From Hydrogenophaga sp. (GTDB lineage: Bacteria > Pseudomonadota > Gammaproteobacteria > Burkholderiales > Burkholderiaceae_C), in contig JAABRN010000001.1 of assembly GCA_011390855.1 (NCBI GenBank), forward strand, positions 1 through 6,580: a stretch of DNA of 6,580 nucleotides, given 5' to 3'. Shown here in pieces: positions 1-6,580 of this stretch. The position numbers and the translations under genes were made by a program. The notes beneath the pieces are model-generated. The model did no database searches. It was not told the origin of the DNA and worked only from the letters and a program-made list of their open reading frames with translations. The first letter of the stretch is position 1, and each line of letters opens with the position of its first letter.

Positions 1-2617
1 CCTCCAGAATCTCTGGCCGGTAGCGCTTGCCATCGCAATCCGGGCAGCGCAGATACACGTCGCTCAGAAACTGCATCTCCACATGTTCAAAGCCCGATCC
101 GCCGCAAGTGGGGCAACGACCGTCGCCGCTGTTGAAGCTGAATTTGGCGGGCGTGTAGCTGCGCTGGCGCGACAAGGGCGCATCTGCAAACAGCGCACGG
201 ATGGCGTCCCACGCCCCCACATAACTCACCGGATTGGAACGTGCGGTCTTGCCGATGGGCGACTGATCGACGAACACCACCTCACTCAGATGATCGGCGC
301 CGAGCAGGCGGTCGTGCTGACCAGGGCTGTCGGTCGATTTGCCGAAATGGCGCAGCAACGCGGGGGCCAGCACGTCCTGGATCAGGCTGGATTTACCCGA
401 GCCGCTCACGCCGGTGACCACCACCAGTCGCTGCAGCGGAAATTCGACCGACACATTCTTCAGGTTGTGCTCGCTCGCGCCCTCCAGGATCAGGCGCGGC
501 GTGCTGTCGGTCACCATGCGCTTGAAGCCCATGCCGATGGTCTTGCGCGCACCCAGGTAGGCGCCGGTGAGCGTGTCGGCACTGCGAATCTGCTCGGGTG
601 TACCGTCGAACACGATCTGCCCGCCCCGCTCGCCCGGGCCGGGGCCCATGTCGATCAGGCGGTCGGCCGCGAGCATCACCGCCGGGTCGTGCTCGACCAC
701 CACCAGCGTGTTGCCCGCGTCGCGCAGCCGGATCATCGCGTTGTTGATGCGCGCCATGTCGCGCGGGTGCAGGCCGATGCTGGGCTCGTCCAGCACGAAC
801 AGCGTGTTCACCAATGAGGTGCCGAGCGCGGTGGTGAGGTTGATGCGCTGCACCTCACCGCCGCTGAGTGTGCGGCTCTGGCGATCCAGCGTGAGGTAGC
901 CGATGCCGACCTCGCAGAGATAGCGCAGGCGGGTGTTGATTTCTTCCAGCAGGAGTTTGAGGGCCTGCGCCTGGCCGGTGTTGGCCTCCTTTGCTGCGGA
1001 GGCGGGTTCGCCCGCAGGCCTCCGCCCCTGCCCTCCCCCAGCGGGGGAAGGAGCCAGAGAGGCAAAAAACACCCGCAGCTTGTCCAATGGCATCAGCATC
1101 AGGTCGTGCAGACACAGACCCGGCAAGGCTTCCAGCTGAGCCCGCGACCACGTCACCCCTGCGGGCAGATACCGCTTCCCAGGCGGCAGCACCGCGTCAG
1201 CCTGTGCCTGGGTGCCGATGCGCCACAGCAGGCTGTCTGTCTTGAGGCGCGCGCCGCGGCAGCTGGGGCATTCGGTGTAGCTGCGGTATTTGGACAAGAG
1301 CACGCGGATGTGCATCTTGTAGGCCTTGCTTTCCAGGTACTCGAAGAAGCGGCCGATACCAAACCAGTGCTGGTTCCACTTGCCGTTCCAGTTGGGCGAT
1401 CCCGTCTTCACCCAGTGCTGTTGTTCAGGCGTGAGTTTGTTCCAGGGCGTGTCGCGGGGAATGCCGGCCGCTTCGGCATGGCGCATCAGGTCGTCTTGCG
1501 CTTCCTTCCAGGCCGGTGTCTGGAACACCTTGATCGCACCACCGCGCAGCGTGAGCCTGCCATTGGGAATGACCAGGTCGTGGTCCACGCCAATGACGCG
1601 CCCGAACCCGCGGCAGGCTTCACACGCCCCCACCGCAGAATTGAACGAGAACATCGACGGCATGGGGTCGCTGTAGCGGATGTCGCTCTCCGGGCAGTGC
1701 AGCCCGGTCGAAAACCGCCAGATCTCTTCGGTCCCGTCGTCGCCCAGCGCGTACACCATCAGCTTGCCCGAACCGCGCTTGAGACCGGCCTCGATCGCCT
1801 CCATGACCCGAGCTGCGTCGGCGGTGGCGATCCGGAAGCGATCGGCGACGACATCGAGCACCCTGACGGCTTCGCTGGCCACCCGTTTGGTTTTTTCTTT
1901 GCCCTTCGCCGTTGCCTTGGTCTCGGCCGGCATGGCCGAGCGCTGCACCACCCGTTCAGCCTGGACCCGTGTGTACCCGCTAGCGGAGAGCCATTGTTCG
2001 ATTTCCTCGGGCGAGCTGCTCGCAGGAAGTTCGACCGGAAACGTCACCACGAGTCGGGGGCCCGCATCAGCTCCGGCCTTCGCTGCAACGTCCGCACTGC
2101 GCTGCTTCAGTTCGGCATAGATCGATTCGGGCGAGTCGTGGCGCACGGGCTGTGCAGTCTCGCGGTCGAAAAGATCGGCGCCCCGCGCAAACAGCAGCTT
2201 GAGGTGGTCGTTGAGCTCGGTCATGGTACCGACCGTGGAACGCGAACTGCGCACCGGGTTGGTCTGATCGATAGCGATCGCGGGTGGTACACCCTCCACC
2301 TTGTCCACCGCTGGTTTGTCCATGCGATCGAGAAACTGCCGCGCATAGGCGCTGAACGTTTCCACATACCGGCGCTGGCCTTCGGCAAACAGGGTGTCAA
2401 ACACCAGACTGGACTTGCCGGATCCACTCGGCCCCGTCACCACGGTGAGTTCGCCCGTGCGAATGTCGAGATCGAGATTCTTGAGGTTGTGCTGGCGCGC
2501 GCCCCTGATACGTATCAGCCCGCTGCCACCCTCCTTCGAATGCTCCGACCGATCATCAATGGGCTCGGCAAGAATCTCCGCCGAAGAGGGCTTGACGGGG
2601 GGGAAAGCATCGGACAT
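1..2617 (-). CDS. uvrA: UvrA-family excinuclease ABC subunit A, N-terminal 872 codons (3' end outside window)
   Basis: UvrA is a cytoplasmic ABC-type ATPase that works with UvrB to find bulky lesions in nucleotide excision repair. The frame is open from the ATG at 2617 to the left edge. Visible in order: N-terminal extension (about residues 1-33); Walker A with K68; zinc-ligand Cys pairs C332/C335 and C450/C453; ABC signature LSGGE at 584-588; Walker B with D610-E611; second Walker A with K742; and the C-terminal zinc finger C835/C838/C858/C861. The second ABC signature lies beyond the edge. The start is supported by a GGAG site 7 bases upstream. Oddities: C308-x2-S311 where canonical UvrA has CxxC, a Lys/Ala-rich stretch at about 229-247, and a Pro/Gly/Ala insert at about 520-545 encoded by a palindromic repeat. 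Motif wording (VTGPSGSGKSSL, RQFLDRMDKPAVD) differs from housekeeping UvrA and recalls a betaproteobacterial paralogue that I remember as a double-length protein; that is inference. No LexA-type box was seen upstream. Confidence 0.95.
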   Translation of the reverse strand, partial: MSDAFPPVKPSSAEILAEPIDDRSEHSKEGGSGLIRIRGARQHNLKNLDLDIRTGELTVVTGPSGSGKSSLVFDTLFAEGQRRYVETFSAYARQFLDRMDKPAVDKVEGVPPAIAIDQTNPVRSSRSTVGTMTELNDHLKLLFARGADLFDRETAQPVRHDSPESIYAELKQRSADVAAKAGADAGPRLVVTFPVELPASSSPEEIEQWLSASGYTRVQAERVVQRSAMPAETKATAKGKEKTKRVASEAVRVLDVVADRFRIATADAARVMEAIEAGLKRGSGKLMVYALGDDGTEEIWRFSTGLHCPESDIRYSDPMPSMFSFNSAVGACEACRGFGRVIGVDHDLVIPNGRLTLRGGAIKVFQTPAWKEAQDDLMRHAEAAGIPRDTPWNKLTPEQQHWVKTGSPNWNGKWNQHWFGIGRFFEYLESKAYKMHIRVLLSKYRSYTECPSCRGARLKTDSLLWRIGTQAQADAVLPPGKRYLPAGVTWSRAQLEALPGLCLHDLMLMPLDKLRVFFASLAPSPAGGGQGRRPAGEPASAAKEANTGQAQALKLLLEEINTRLRYLCEVGIGYLTLDRQSRTLSGGEVQRINLTTALGTSLVNTLFVLDEPSIGLHPRDMARINNAMIRLRDAGNTLVVVEHDPAVMLAADRLIDMGPGPGERGGQIVFDGTPEQIRSADTLTGAYLGARKTIGMGFKRMVTDSTPRLILEGASEHNLKNVSVEFPLQRLVVVTGVSGSGKSSLIQDVLAPALLRHFGKSTDSPGQHDRLLGADHLSEVVFVDQSPIGKTARSNPVSYVGAWDAIRALFADAPLSRQRSYTPAKFSFNSGDGRCPTCGGSGFEHVEMQFLSDVYLRCPDCDGKRYRPEILE
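996..1051. repeat. GC-rich palindromic element inserted in frame within the UvrA gene
   Basis: Two adjacent inverted repeats lie here. The first has outer arms GCGGAG (996-1001) and CTCCGC (1020-1025) around a perfect hairpin with arms GCGGG (1002-1006) and CCCGC (1011-1015) and a TTCG loop. The second pairs CCCTCCCCC (1031-1039) with GGGGGAAGG (1043-1051) across a 3-base loop, with one mismatch. Short GCCTC (984-988) and GAGGC (1059-1063) copies flank the whole, so the mobile unit may be about 80 bp. Read on the minus strand it adds a Pro/Gly/Ala/Arg-rich segment without breaking the frame, between the FF of the preceding helix and the segment leading to the first ABC signature. It resembles the short dispersed palindromes (REP-like) of GC-rich proteobacterial genomes. 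Only one copy is in the window, so its dispersed nature is inferred. Confidence 0.65.
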
Positions 2618-2624
2618 GCAGGGA

Positions 2625-2630
2625 CTCCAG
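2625..2630 (-). promoter_or_regulatory. Ribosome binding site of the UvrA-family gene
   Basis: On the minus strand the sequence reads CTGGAG, with its GGAG core 7 bases before the ATG at 2617. This supports that ATG as the start, although the homologous core of the protein begins only about 33 residues later. Confidence 0.6.
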
Positions 2631-2732
2631 GTGGGGAGCCCGACATTCTACGGAGCACCTCCCCACCCGGGCTAGCCCATACGTCATATCCACAATTTAT
2701 CCTTGGACCGGGTTGCCTAGACTCACTGCAAC

Positions 2733-2738
2733 AAGGAG
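2733..2738 (+). promoter_or_regulatory. Ribosome binding site of the periplasmic binding protein gene
   Basis: AAGGAG lies 8 bases before the ATG at 2747. This strong site decides the start. The same frame is open for more than 1.6 kb upstream across the antisense strand of the UvrA gene, and an automatic caller could wrongly extend the protein. Confidence 0.85.
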
Positions 2739-2746
2739 ATTCACAG

Positions 2747-3880
2747 ATGTACAAGCACTGCTTGCGCCCAGTCCCGGTCTGGGCCGCGCTCGGAATGGCC
2801 ATTTTTTTCGGTGTCTCTGTGCCTGCCTCAGCGCAACTGCGCATTGGCCAGCCGTCTGGCTTCACGGGATCCGTGGCGGCTGGCGTGAAGGAGAACACCG
2901 AAGGCGCCAGGCTCTATTTCGACGCCATCAATGCCCGCGGTGGCGTCAATGGGCAGAAAGTCGAACTCATCTCGGTAGACGACAAATTCGACCCCAAGGT
3001 CACTGCGGAGGTTTCCCGCGACCTGATCGTCAACCAGAAAGTGCTGGCACTGTTCCTGAATCGGGGCACACCTCACTCCCAGGCGTTGCTGCCGCTGCTG
3101 ACGCAATACCAGGTGCCCCTGGTGGGCCCCAGCACCGGTGCCATGGCCCTTCATGAGCCTGTCAATCCCTGGGTCTTCAACGTGCGTGCCACTTACCAGC
3201 GCGAAGCGGCCAAGGCCATCGAACACCTCGCCACGACCGGCATCACCCGCATTGCCGTGTTGCAAACCGACGATTCATTTGGTGCAGACTCGGCCGAAGG
3301 TGCGCTCAAAGGCTTTCAAAGCGTGGGCCAACAACCCTTGTTTCTGGACAAATTTCCCCGCGAAAAGCCCGACTTCTCGGAACTCGCCCAAAAAGTCGCA
3401 AAAAGCGGCGCGCAGGCGGTCATGGTGATCGGCTCGGCCGGCAACACGGCCAACGCGGTGAAGGCCATCCGGGGGGCCGGATCACGGGCTCAGGCGGTGA
3501 CGCTGTCCAACAACGCCTCTGAGGGCTTCATCAAGCTCCTGGGAGAGCATGCGCGCGGCGTGATTGTGACCCAGGTGTTTCCCAACGAGCGCTCGGTGTC
3601 TTACGCCCTGATCAAGGAAGCACAGGAATTCGCCAAAGCGGCCGGCCTGGAAGGCGTATCGCCCGCCATGATGGAAGGCTATGCAGCGGCCAAAGTGCTG
3701 GTGGAAGGCCTGCGCAGGGCTGGCCCCAACCCGACGCCCGTCGCGCTGCGCAATGCACTGGAAGGAATCAAGGACTTCGATCTCGGAGGCTTGAAACTGA
3801 GCTACAGCCCGACCAATCACACCGGACTGGACTTTGCCGATCTCTCTATCGTGGATGCGAGCGGTCGATTCAGGCGCTGA
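2747..3880 (+). CDS. ABC transporter substrate-binding protein, branched-chain amino acid/amide type (Peripla_BP_6-like)
   Basis: A 377-residue exported protein predicted to bind a small solute in the periplasm and hand it to an inner-membrane ABC importer of the LivHMGF type. Residues 1-29 form a Sec signal peptide: basic start, hydrophobic core about 11-24, and an ASA cleavage site before Q30. The mature part is a typical type I binding protein: TEGARLYFDAINARGGVNGQ (51-70) matches the conserved first-lobe helix and loop. VPLVGPSTGA (123-132) is the strand-turn near the ligand cleft, ITRIAVLQTDDSFGADSAEG (166-185) opens the second lobe, and GYAAAKVLVEGLRRAG (311-326) is the usual C-terminal helix. 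Family length is usually 370-400, so it is complete. No permease or ATPase gene lies beside it. It is divergent from the UvrA gene and convergent with the DUF1501 gene, so it is probably transcribed alone. The ligand cannot be read from sequence; amino acids, amides, urea and aromatic compounds are all possible. Confidence 0.92.
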   Translation: MYKHCLRPVPVWAALGMAIFFGVSVPASAQLRIGQPSGFTGSVAAGVKENTEGARLYFDAINARGGVNGQKVELISVDDKFDPKVTAEVSRDLIVNQKVLALFLNRGTPHSQALLPLLTQYQVPLVGPSTGAMALHEPVNPWVFNVRATYQREAAKAIEHLATTGITRIAVLQTDDSFGADSAEGALKGFQSVGQQPLFLDKFPREKPDFSELAQKVAKSGAQAVMVIGSAGNTANAVKAIRGAGSRAQAVTLSNNASEGFIKLLGEHARGVIVTQVFPNERSVSYALIKEAQEFAKAAGLEGVSPAMMEGYAAAKVLVEGLRRAGPNPTPVALRNALEGIKDFDLGGLKLSYSPTNHTGLDFADLSIVDASGRFRR

Positions 3881-3906
3881 TATTCAACTTCGGGAAGGAT
3901 GATCGA
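3881..3906. other. Short convergent gap between the binding-protein and DUF1501 genes
   Basis: Twenty-six bases separate two stop codons facing each other. There is no stem followed by a T-run on either strand, so no intrinsic terminator is supported. A 10-base palindrome (TGATCGATCA, 3900-3909) overlaps the DUF1501 stop codon and is too short to say more about. Confidence 0.5.
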
Positions 3907-5364
3907 TCAAGCGGACATGAAACCCAGATTGCGGTTGTCGAAATTCAAAAGGTTCGGCAGCACGGTATTGAGTTGGCCCTCACTGGCGCCGAACCAGCGC
4001 AGCAAAGTAGCCGCGTACTGATCAACACTGCTGGTGGGAATCCACCGACCGTGTAGCTCCCAATTGTTCTGGCCCACATCGTCCGGACCACCCAACACAA
4101 GCGAGGGGAAGACACCGTAGGTCGCTCCACCATTGACCGCGCCGCCCATCACAAGCTGGTTGTTGCCCCAGGCGTGATCGGTGCCGTTGCTGTTGTTTGG
4201 CTTGAAGGTTCGACCGAAATCGCTCTGGGTGAACAACGTCACGTTATCTCCCATGCCGATGGCCCGCATGGCGTTGTAGAAGCAGGCCATGGCATCGGCG
4301 AGCTGCCTCAGCAGATTGGCGTGTTGACCCTCTTCTGCAGAAGCGCCCACTTGGTCACCGTGGGTGTCGTAGCCCCCTTGCTGGGCGAAGAATATCTTGC
4401 GGTTGCCTTGCACAGTGTCCCGCGCCGCCACCAGCTTGGCGATCTGAAAGAGTTGTCGACCAATGCCGGTGTTGATGCGGTTGTTTGTCGTGACCGGAAG
4501 AAAAGCCGCATTGATGAGAGCCAGACCCGGAACCACCTCAGGCCCATTGCTGCTGTTTGGCTGGACTGCGACCACAGAACCAAGACGATCGGCCATGTCG
4601 AAAGCGCCCCGCTGCTGCGAGGCAAAGCTCTCACGCAACACGCTCTCGTGCGATGCTGCGTACAGGGTGTTCAGTGCGTTGCGCCGAGCCACTGTGGGGG
4701 CCCACGTACCTGTCAAACCTTGTACGCCAAAGGTTCCTCCAGGACCAGGCAATACCAACGGTACTTCCAACGCCGAGAGACCAAATCGTCCATTGCCACC
4801 GACAGAGATCACGGGTTGACCGTTGCCACTGACAGCGGCAGCAGCACGACCGCCCCAGCCTGTTCGACTGATCACGCTCGGACCTCCGGCTTCCCACAGC
4901 AGTTGCTGGTCGGAATGTGAATAAAGGTTGTCCGGTCGTGGGCGGGTCCGATTGCGGTATTCGGCTTTGCTCAGGGGCACGGCCAATGGGCCAACGTTGA
5001 ACACGGGCGCCAGGCCGTTGTCGGCCCACACAGAAGCCAGCGCACCCATTGCCGGGTGCAGACCGTAGTCCGTACCCATCGCCACCAGACCGCTGCGGGC
5101 CAGTGACATGCGAGGGAGGCGAATGCCAGCGTACTGGTTGTAGCGGGTAAGGTCCCTGGGCACAATCATATTGAAACCATCGTTCCCACCGTACAGGAAC
5201 AGGCATACCAGGGCCTTGTACCCTCCCACCTGGGCGTGTGCCGTGGCAGGCATCAAAGCTGAAAGGCTGGTGGCGCCCAGGGCACCGGCCAAGGTGGCTC
5301 CTGAATGCTGCATCCATCGACGGCGGTTCATGAGCAAACGCTCGTGCAACTGGTTTTCGTTCAT
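3907..5364 (-). CDS. DUF1501 family protein with Tat signal peptide
   Basis: A 485-residue exported protein of the DUF1501 (COG4102) family, whose biochemical activity is not established. The N-terminus carries a twin-arginine motif (NRRRW, 13-17), a hydrophobic stretch (about 22-38) and an AHA cleavage site at 42-44, so it is likely exported folded by Tat, as expected for a protein with a cofactor or metal. Conserved blocks: LFLYGGNDGFNMIVP (55-69), YSHSDQ (148-153), YDTHGDQ (332-338), FTQSDFGRT (378-386) and DHAWGNN (396-402). Their Asp/His residues (D62, D333, H335, D382, D396, H397) look like a metal site. I recall the family being grouped with the alkaline phosphatase/sulfatase fold, which is inference here. 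The start at 5364 has a GAGG site 6 bases upstream; an internal Met12 just before the RR motif is an alternative. It follows the DUF1800 gene by 8 bp and is almost certainly cotranscribed with it. It is full length. Confidence 0.93.
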   Translation of the reverse strand: MNENQLHERLLMNRRRWMQHSGATLAGALGATSLSALMPATAHAQVGGYKALVCLFLYGGNDGFNMIVPRDLTRYNQYAGIRLPRMSLARSGLVAMGTDYGLHPAMGALASVWADNGLAPVFNVGPLAVPLSKAEYRNRTRPRPDNLYSHSDQQLLWEAGGPSVISRTGWGGRAAAAVSGNGQPVISVGGNGRFGLSALEVPLVLPGPGGTFGVQGLTGTWAPTVARRNALNTLYAASHESVLRESFASQQRGAFDMADRLGSVVAVQPNSSNGPEVVPGLALINAAFLPVTTNNRINTGIGRQLFQIAKLVAARDTVQGNRKIFFAQQGGYDTHGDQVGASAEEGQHANLLRQLADAMACFYNAMRAIGMGDNVTLFTQSDFGRTFKPNNSNGTDHAWGNNQLVMGGAVNGGATYGVFPSLVLGGPDDVGQNNWELHGRWIPTSSVDQYAATLLRWFGASEGQLNTVLPNLLNFDNRNLGFMSA

Positions 5365-5370
5365 GACCGT

Positions 5371-5375
5371 CCTCA
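5371..5375 (-). promoter_or_regulatory. DUF1501 ribosome binding site overlapping the DUF1800 stop codon
   Basis: On the minus strand TGAGG contains both the TGA stop of the DUF1800 gene and the GAGG Shine-Dalgarno core, 6 bases before the DUF1501 ATG. Ribosomes finishing DUF1800 would sit on this site, which suggests translational coupling and balanced output of the two proteins. Confidence 0.7.
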
Positions 5376-6580
5376 GCGAATCAGTTGGTATTGGGGTGAA
5401 GCCAGCACAAGGTAGGCGGCCTGGCGGACCCGGTTGGTCTTGGCATCCGCAATCTGCTGCTTGGTACCAGATATCGGAATGCTGAACGCAGTCACCGCAT
5501 TGATCACCGCCGCGCGCTCGGTTGCAGGCAGCACCTCGCCAAGGGCCAAGAGCGAGAGGCGGTCCACGAGGCGGGCAGGATCCACCGCATCGGGGGTGAA
5601 TGCCTTGAGGTTGGTGAAGGTACCGATGGCCTTGGGCACGCCTCTCGCTTTCTGCGAACCTCCCCAGAAAACCAGATAGTTGAGGTAGTTCATACGCTGC
5701 AAAGCGGCATTGGCGTTGTGAATGCCAAAAGCAGGACCCACCAATGAGGTGCCAGGCACGGGGTAGTCAGGTGGGTAGAAATTGAACACCGAAGGGGAGC
5801 GGAACATGTGCTGACGCAGCTCTTCGCCCCACCACCAGCTCAATGCATCGCCATCGGTTCGGCCATTGAGCGCCCTGACCACACCTGTGAACAATTGCAC
5901 CGGCTCGCGCAGGCGGCCAGCGGTGTTGGCAGGCGTCTCGCTGCGAGCCTCATCATCAAGCAGGATGGCCGCCACCACAGCCTTCATATCGCCTGGTCTC
6001 CCGGTACCAAATGCACCAAACCGGCCAGAACTGAAGGCACCAGCTACCCGCCCCACGTAAGCAGGACTGGGGTTGCTGGTGACCAGATGCTGAATGAGCT
6101 GACGGCTGACAAAGGGCGCGGTATTGGGATGCACCATCAGACTATTGAGAACAGTCTCCAGAGCCTGTTGTGCGCTGTGCCCCTCGGCAAGCTGCTGGCC
6201 TGATAGCAGCGTCAAAGCCTGTGTGTTGTGACGGGCAGGCGCGGGAACCATATCGCCCTGGTAGTAGCGGCAATTGGTCCCGTTAGACCCACACCCCCAG
6301 GGCGACTTGCCTCCACGCGGATAGGTCCAGCCGGTCAGCGCGTAAGCGTACGACCGCACGATTTCATTGTCGTAGGTCGGGGTGCAGACACCACCCGCCA
6401 GTGTTCCATCGAGATTGAGATTGCACGTTCCCAAGGAAAACAGCTGGAGCAATTCGCGAGAAAAATTCTCGTTCGGCGCATCTCGGTCGTTGTTGGCATT
6501 GTTCAGGTAGTCACCCATGACCGGTGAAAGGATCACCTTGCGAAGCACTTCGCGGTAGTTGCCGAATGCCTGTTTCAACA
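5373..6580 (-). CDS. DUF1800 family protein, C-terminal 402 codons (5' end outside window)
   Basis: The C-terminal part of a DUF1800 (COG5267) protein, a family of unknown activity usually encoded next to DUF1501. The frame is open to the right edge. The TTG at 6578 is an internal Leu codon, not a start; counting it as residue 1, the family blocks are: NENFSRELLQLFSLG (36-50), NEIVRSYAYALTGW (71-84), TAPFVSRQLIQHLV (153-166), DMKAVVAAILLDDEAR (197-212), GRLREPVQLFTGVVRAL (221-237), FRSPSVFNFYPPDYPVPG (259-276) and VRQAAYLVLASPQYQLIR at the C-terminus. The family core is mostly alpha-helical. Between the first two blocks sit four cysteines (52, 65, 96, 103) in a Gly/Asn-rich insert, plausible for two disulfides in an exported protein. 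The signal peptide, if any, lies outside. It is the first of the two genes, ending 8 bp before DUF1501, so the promoter is also outside. Confidence 0.93.
   Translation of the reverse strand, partial: LKQAFGNYREVLRKVILSPVMGDYLNNANNDRDAPNENFSRELLQLFSLGTCNLNLDGTLAGGVCTPTYDNEIVRSYAYALTGWTYPRGGKSPWGCGSNGTNCRYYQGDMVPAPARHNTQALTLLSGQQLAEGHSAQQALETVLNSLMVHPNTAPFVSRQLIQHLVTSNPSPAYVGRVAGAFSSGRFGAFGTGRPGDMKAVVAAILLDDEARSETPANTAGRLREPVQLFTGVVRALNGRTDGDALSWWWGEELRQHMFRSPSVFNFYPPDYPVPGTSLVGPAFGIHNANAALQRMNYLNYLVFWGGSQKARGVPKAIGTFTNLKAFTPDAVDPARLVDRLSLLALGEVLPATERAAVINAVTAFSIPISGTKQQIADAKTNRVRQAAYLVLASPQYQLIR

Larger units (their letters stand above)
2618..2746. other. Divergent intergenic region between the UvrA-family gene and the binding-protein gene
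   Basis: Both genes must be transcribed outward from this 129 bp stretch or from promoters inside the neighbouring gene. It has a relatively AT-rich patch around 2680-2705, likely where promoter elements sit. I found no -35/-10 pair with good spacing on either strand, no LexA (SOS) box of the CTGT-N8-ACAG type, and no clear operator palindrome. Confidence 0.5.

Noticed and set aside
83..817. A 244-codon plus-strand open frame
   Set aside because: It lies opposite the UvrA coding frame, is rich in His/Arg/Ala/Val typical of antisense of GC-rich genes, and shows no recognisable domain.
2618..2746. SOS (LexA) box for the UvrA-family gene
   Set aside because: No CTGT-N8-ACAG or close variant could be found in the intergenic region.
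2515..2898. A 127-codon minus-strand open frame across the divergent region
   Set aside because: It overlaps the start of the UvrA gene in another frame and the antisense of the signal-peptide region of the binding protein; no domain and no convincing ribosome site.
3881..3909. Possible terminator (CTTCGGGAAG and the TGATCGATCA palindrome)
   Set aside because: The first stem would be 4 bp with a 2-base loop, and neither is followed by a T-run on either strand.
4174..4920. A 248-codon plus-strand open frame
   Set aside because: It is antisense to DUF1501, whose frame has clear family motifs; the composition is that of a shadow frame.
4631..5317. A 228-codon minus-strand open frame overlapping DUF1501
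   Set aside because: It is in a different phase of the same strand as DUF1501 and shows no family motif.
6576..6578. TTG as start of the DUF1800 gene
   Set aside because: The reading frame continues to the window edge and the family needs a long N-terminal part before this point, so this is an internal Leu codon.

Overview
The window is GC-rich and densely coded. The gene set (a UvrA-family ATPase, a LivJ-type periplasmic binding protein, and a DUF1800/DUF1501 exported pair) points to a Gram-negative proteobacterium. A betaproteobacterium of the Burkholderiales/Comamonadaceae type is most likely, judged from protein style and the GC-rich palindromic repeat. That placement is inference, because no rRNA or marker gene is present.

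Layout: (1) Positions 1-2617, minus strand: the first 872 codons of a UvrA-family excinuclease ATPase that runs off the left edge. It is not the textbook single-copy type: it has an N-terminal extension, an altered first zinc finger and a low-complexity Lys/Ala stretch. It also carries an in-frame GC-rich palindromic repeat that is translated into a Pro/Gly/Ala linker just before the first ABC signature. (2) Positions 2618-2746: a 129 bp divergent intergenic region with a ribosome binding site at each end. (3) Positions 2747-3880, plus strand: a secreted type I periplasmic binding protein of the branched-chain amino acid/amide class, with no permease or ATPase gene beside it. (4) A 26 bp convergent gap. 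(5) Positions 3907-6580, minus strand: a two-gene unit. The upstream DUF1800 gene (cut by the right edge) is followed after 8 bp by a Tat-exported DUF1501 gene, and the DUF1800 stop codon lies inside the DUF1501 ribosome binding site.

The three units look independent: DNA repair or UvrA-like ATPase, solute capture, and an exported DUF1800/DUF1501 pair whose biochemical role is unknown. No RNA gene, CRISPR array, insertion sequence or phage gene is visible. The clearest oddity is the palindromic element inside the UvrA reading frame. The least understood system is the DUF1800-DUF1501 pair, which is a widespread arrangement and not new in itself.
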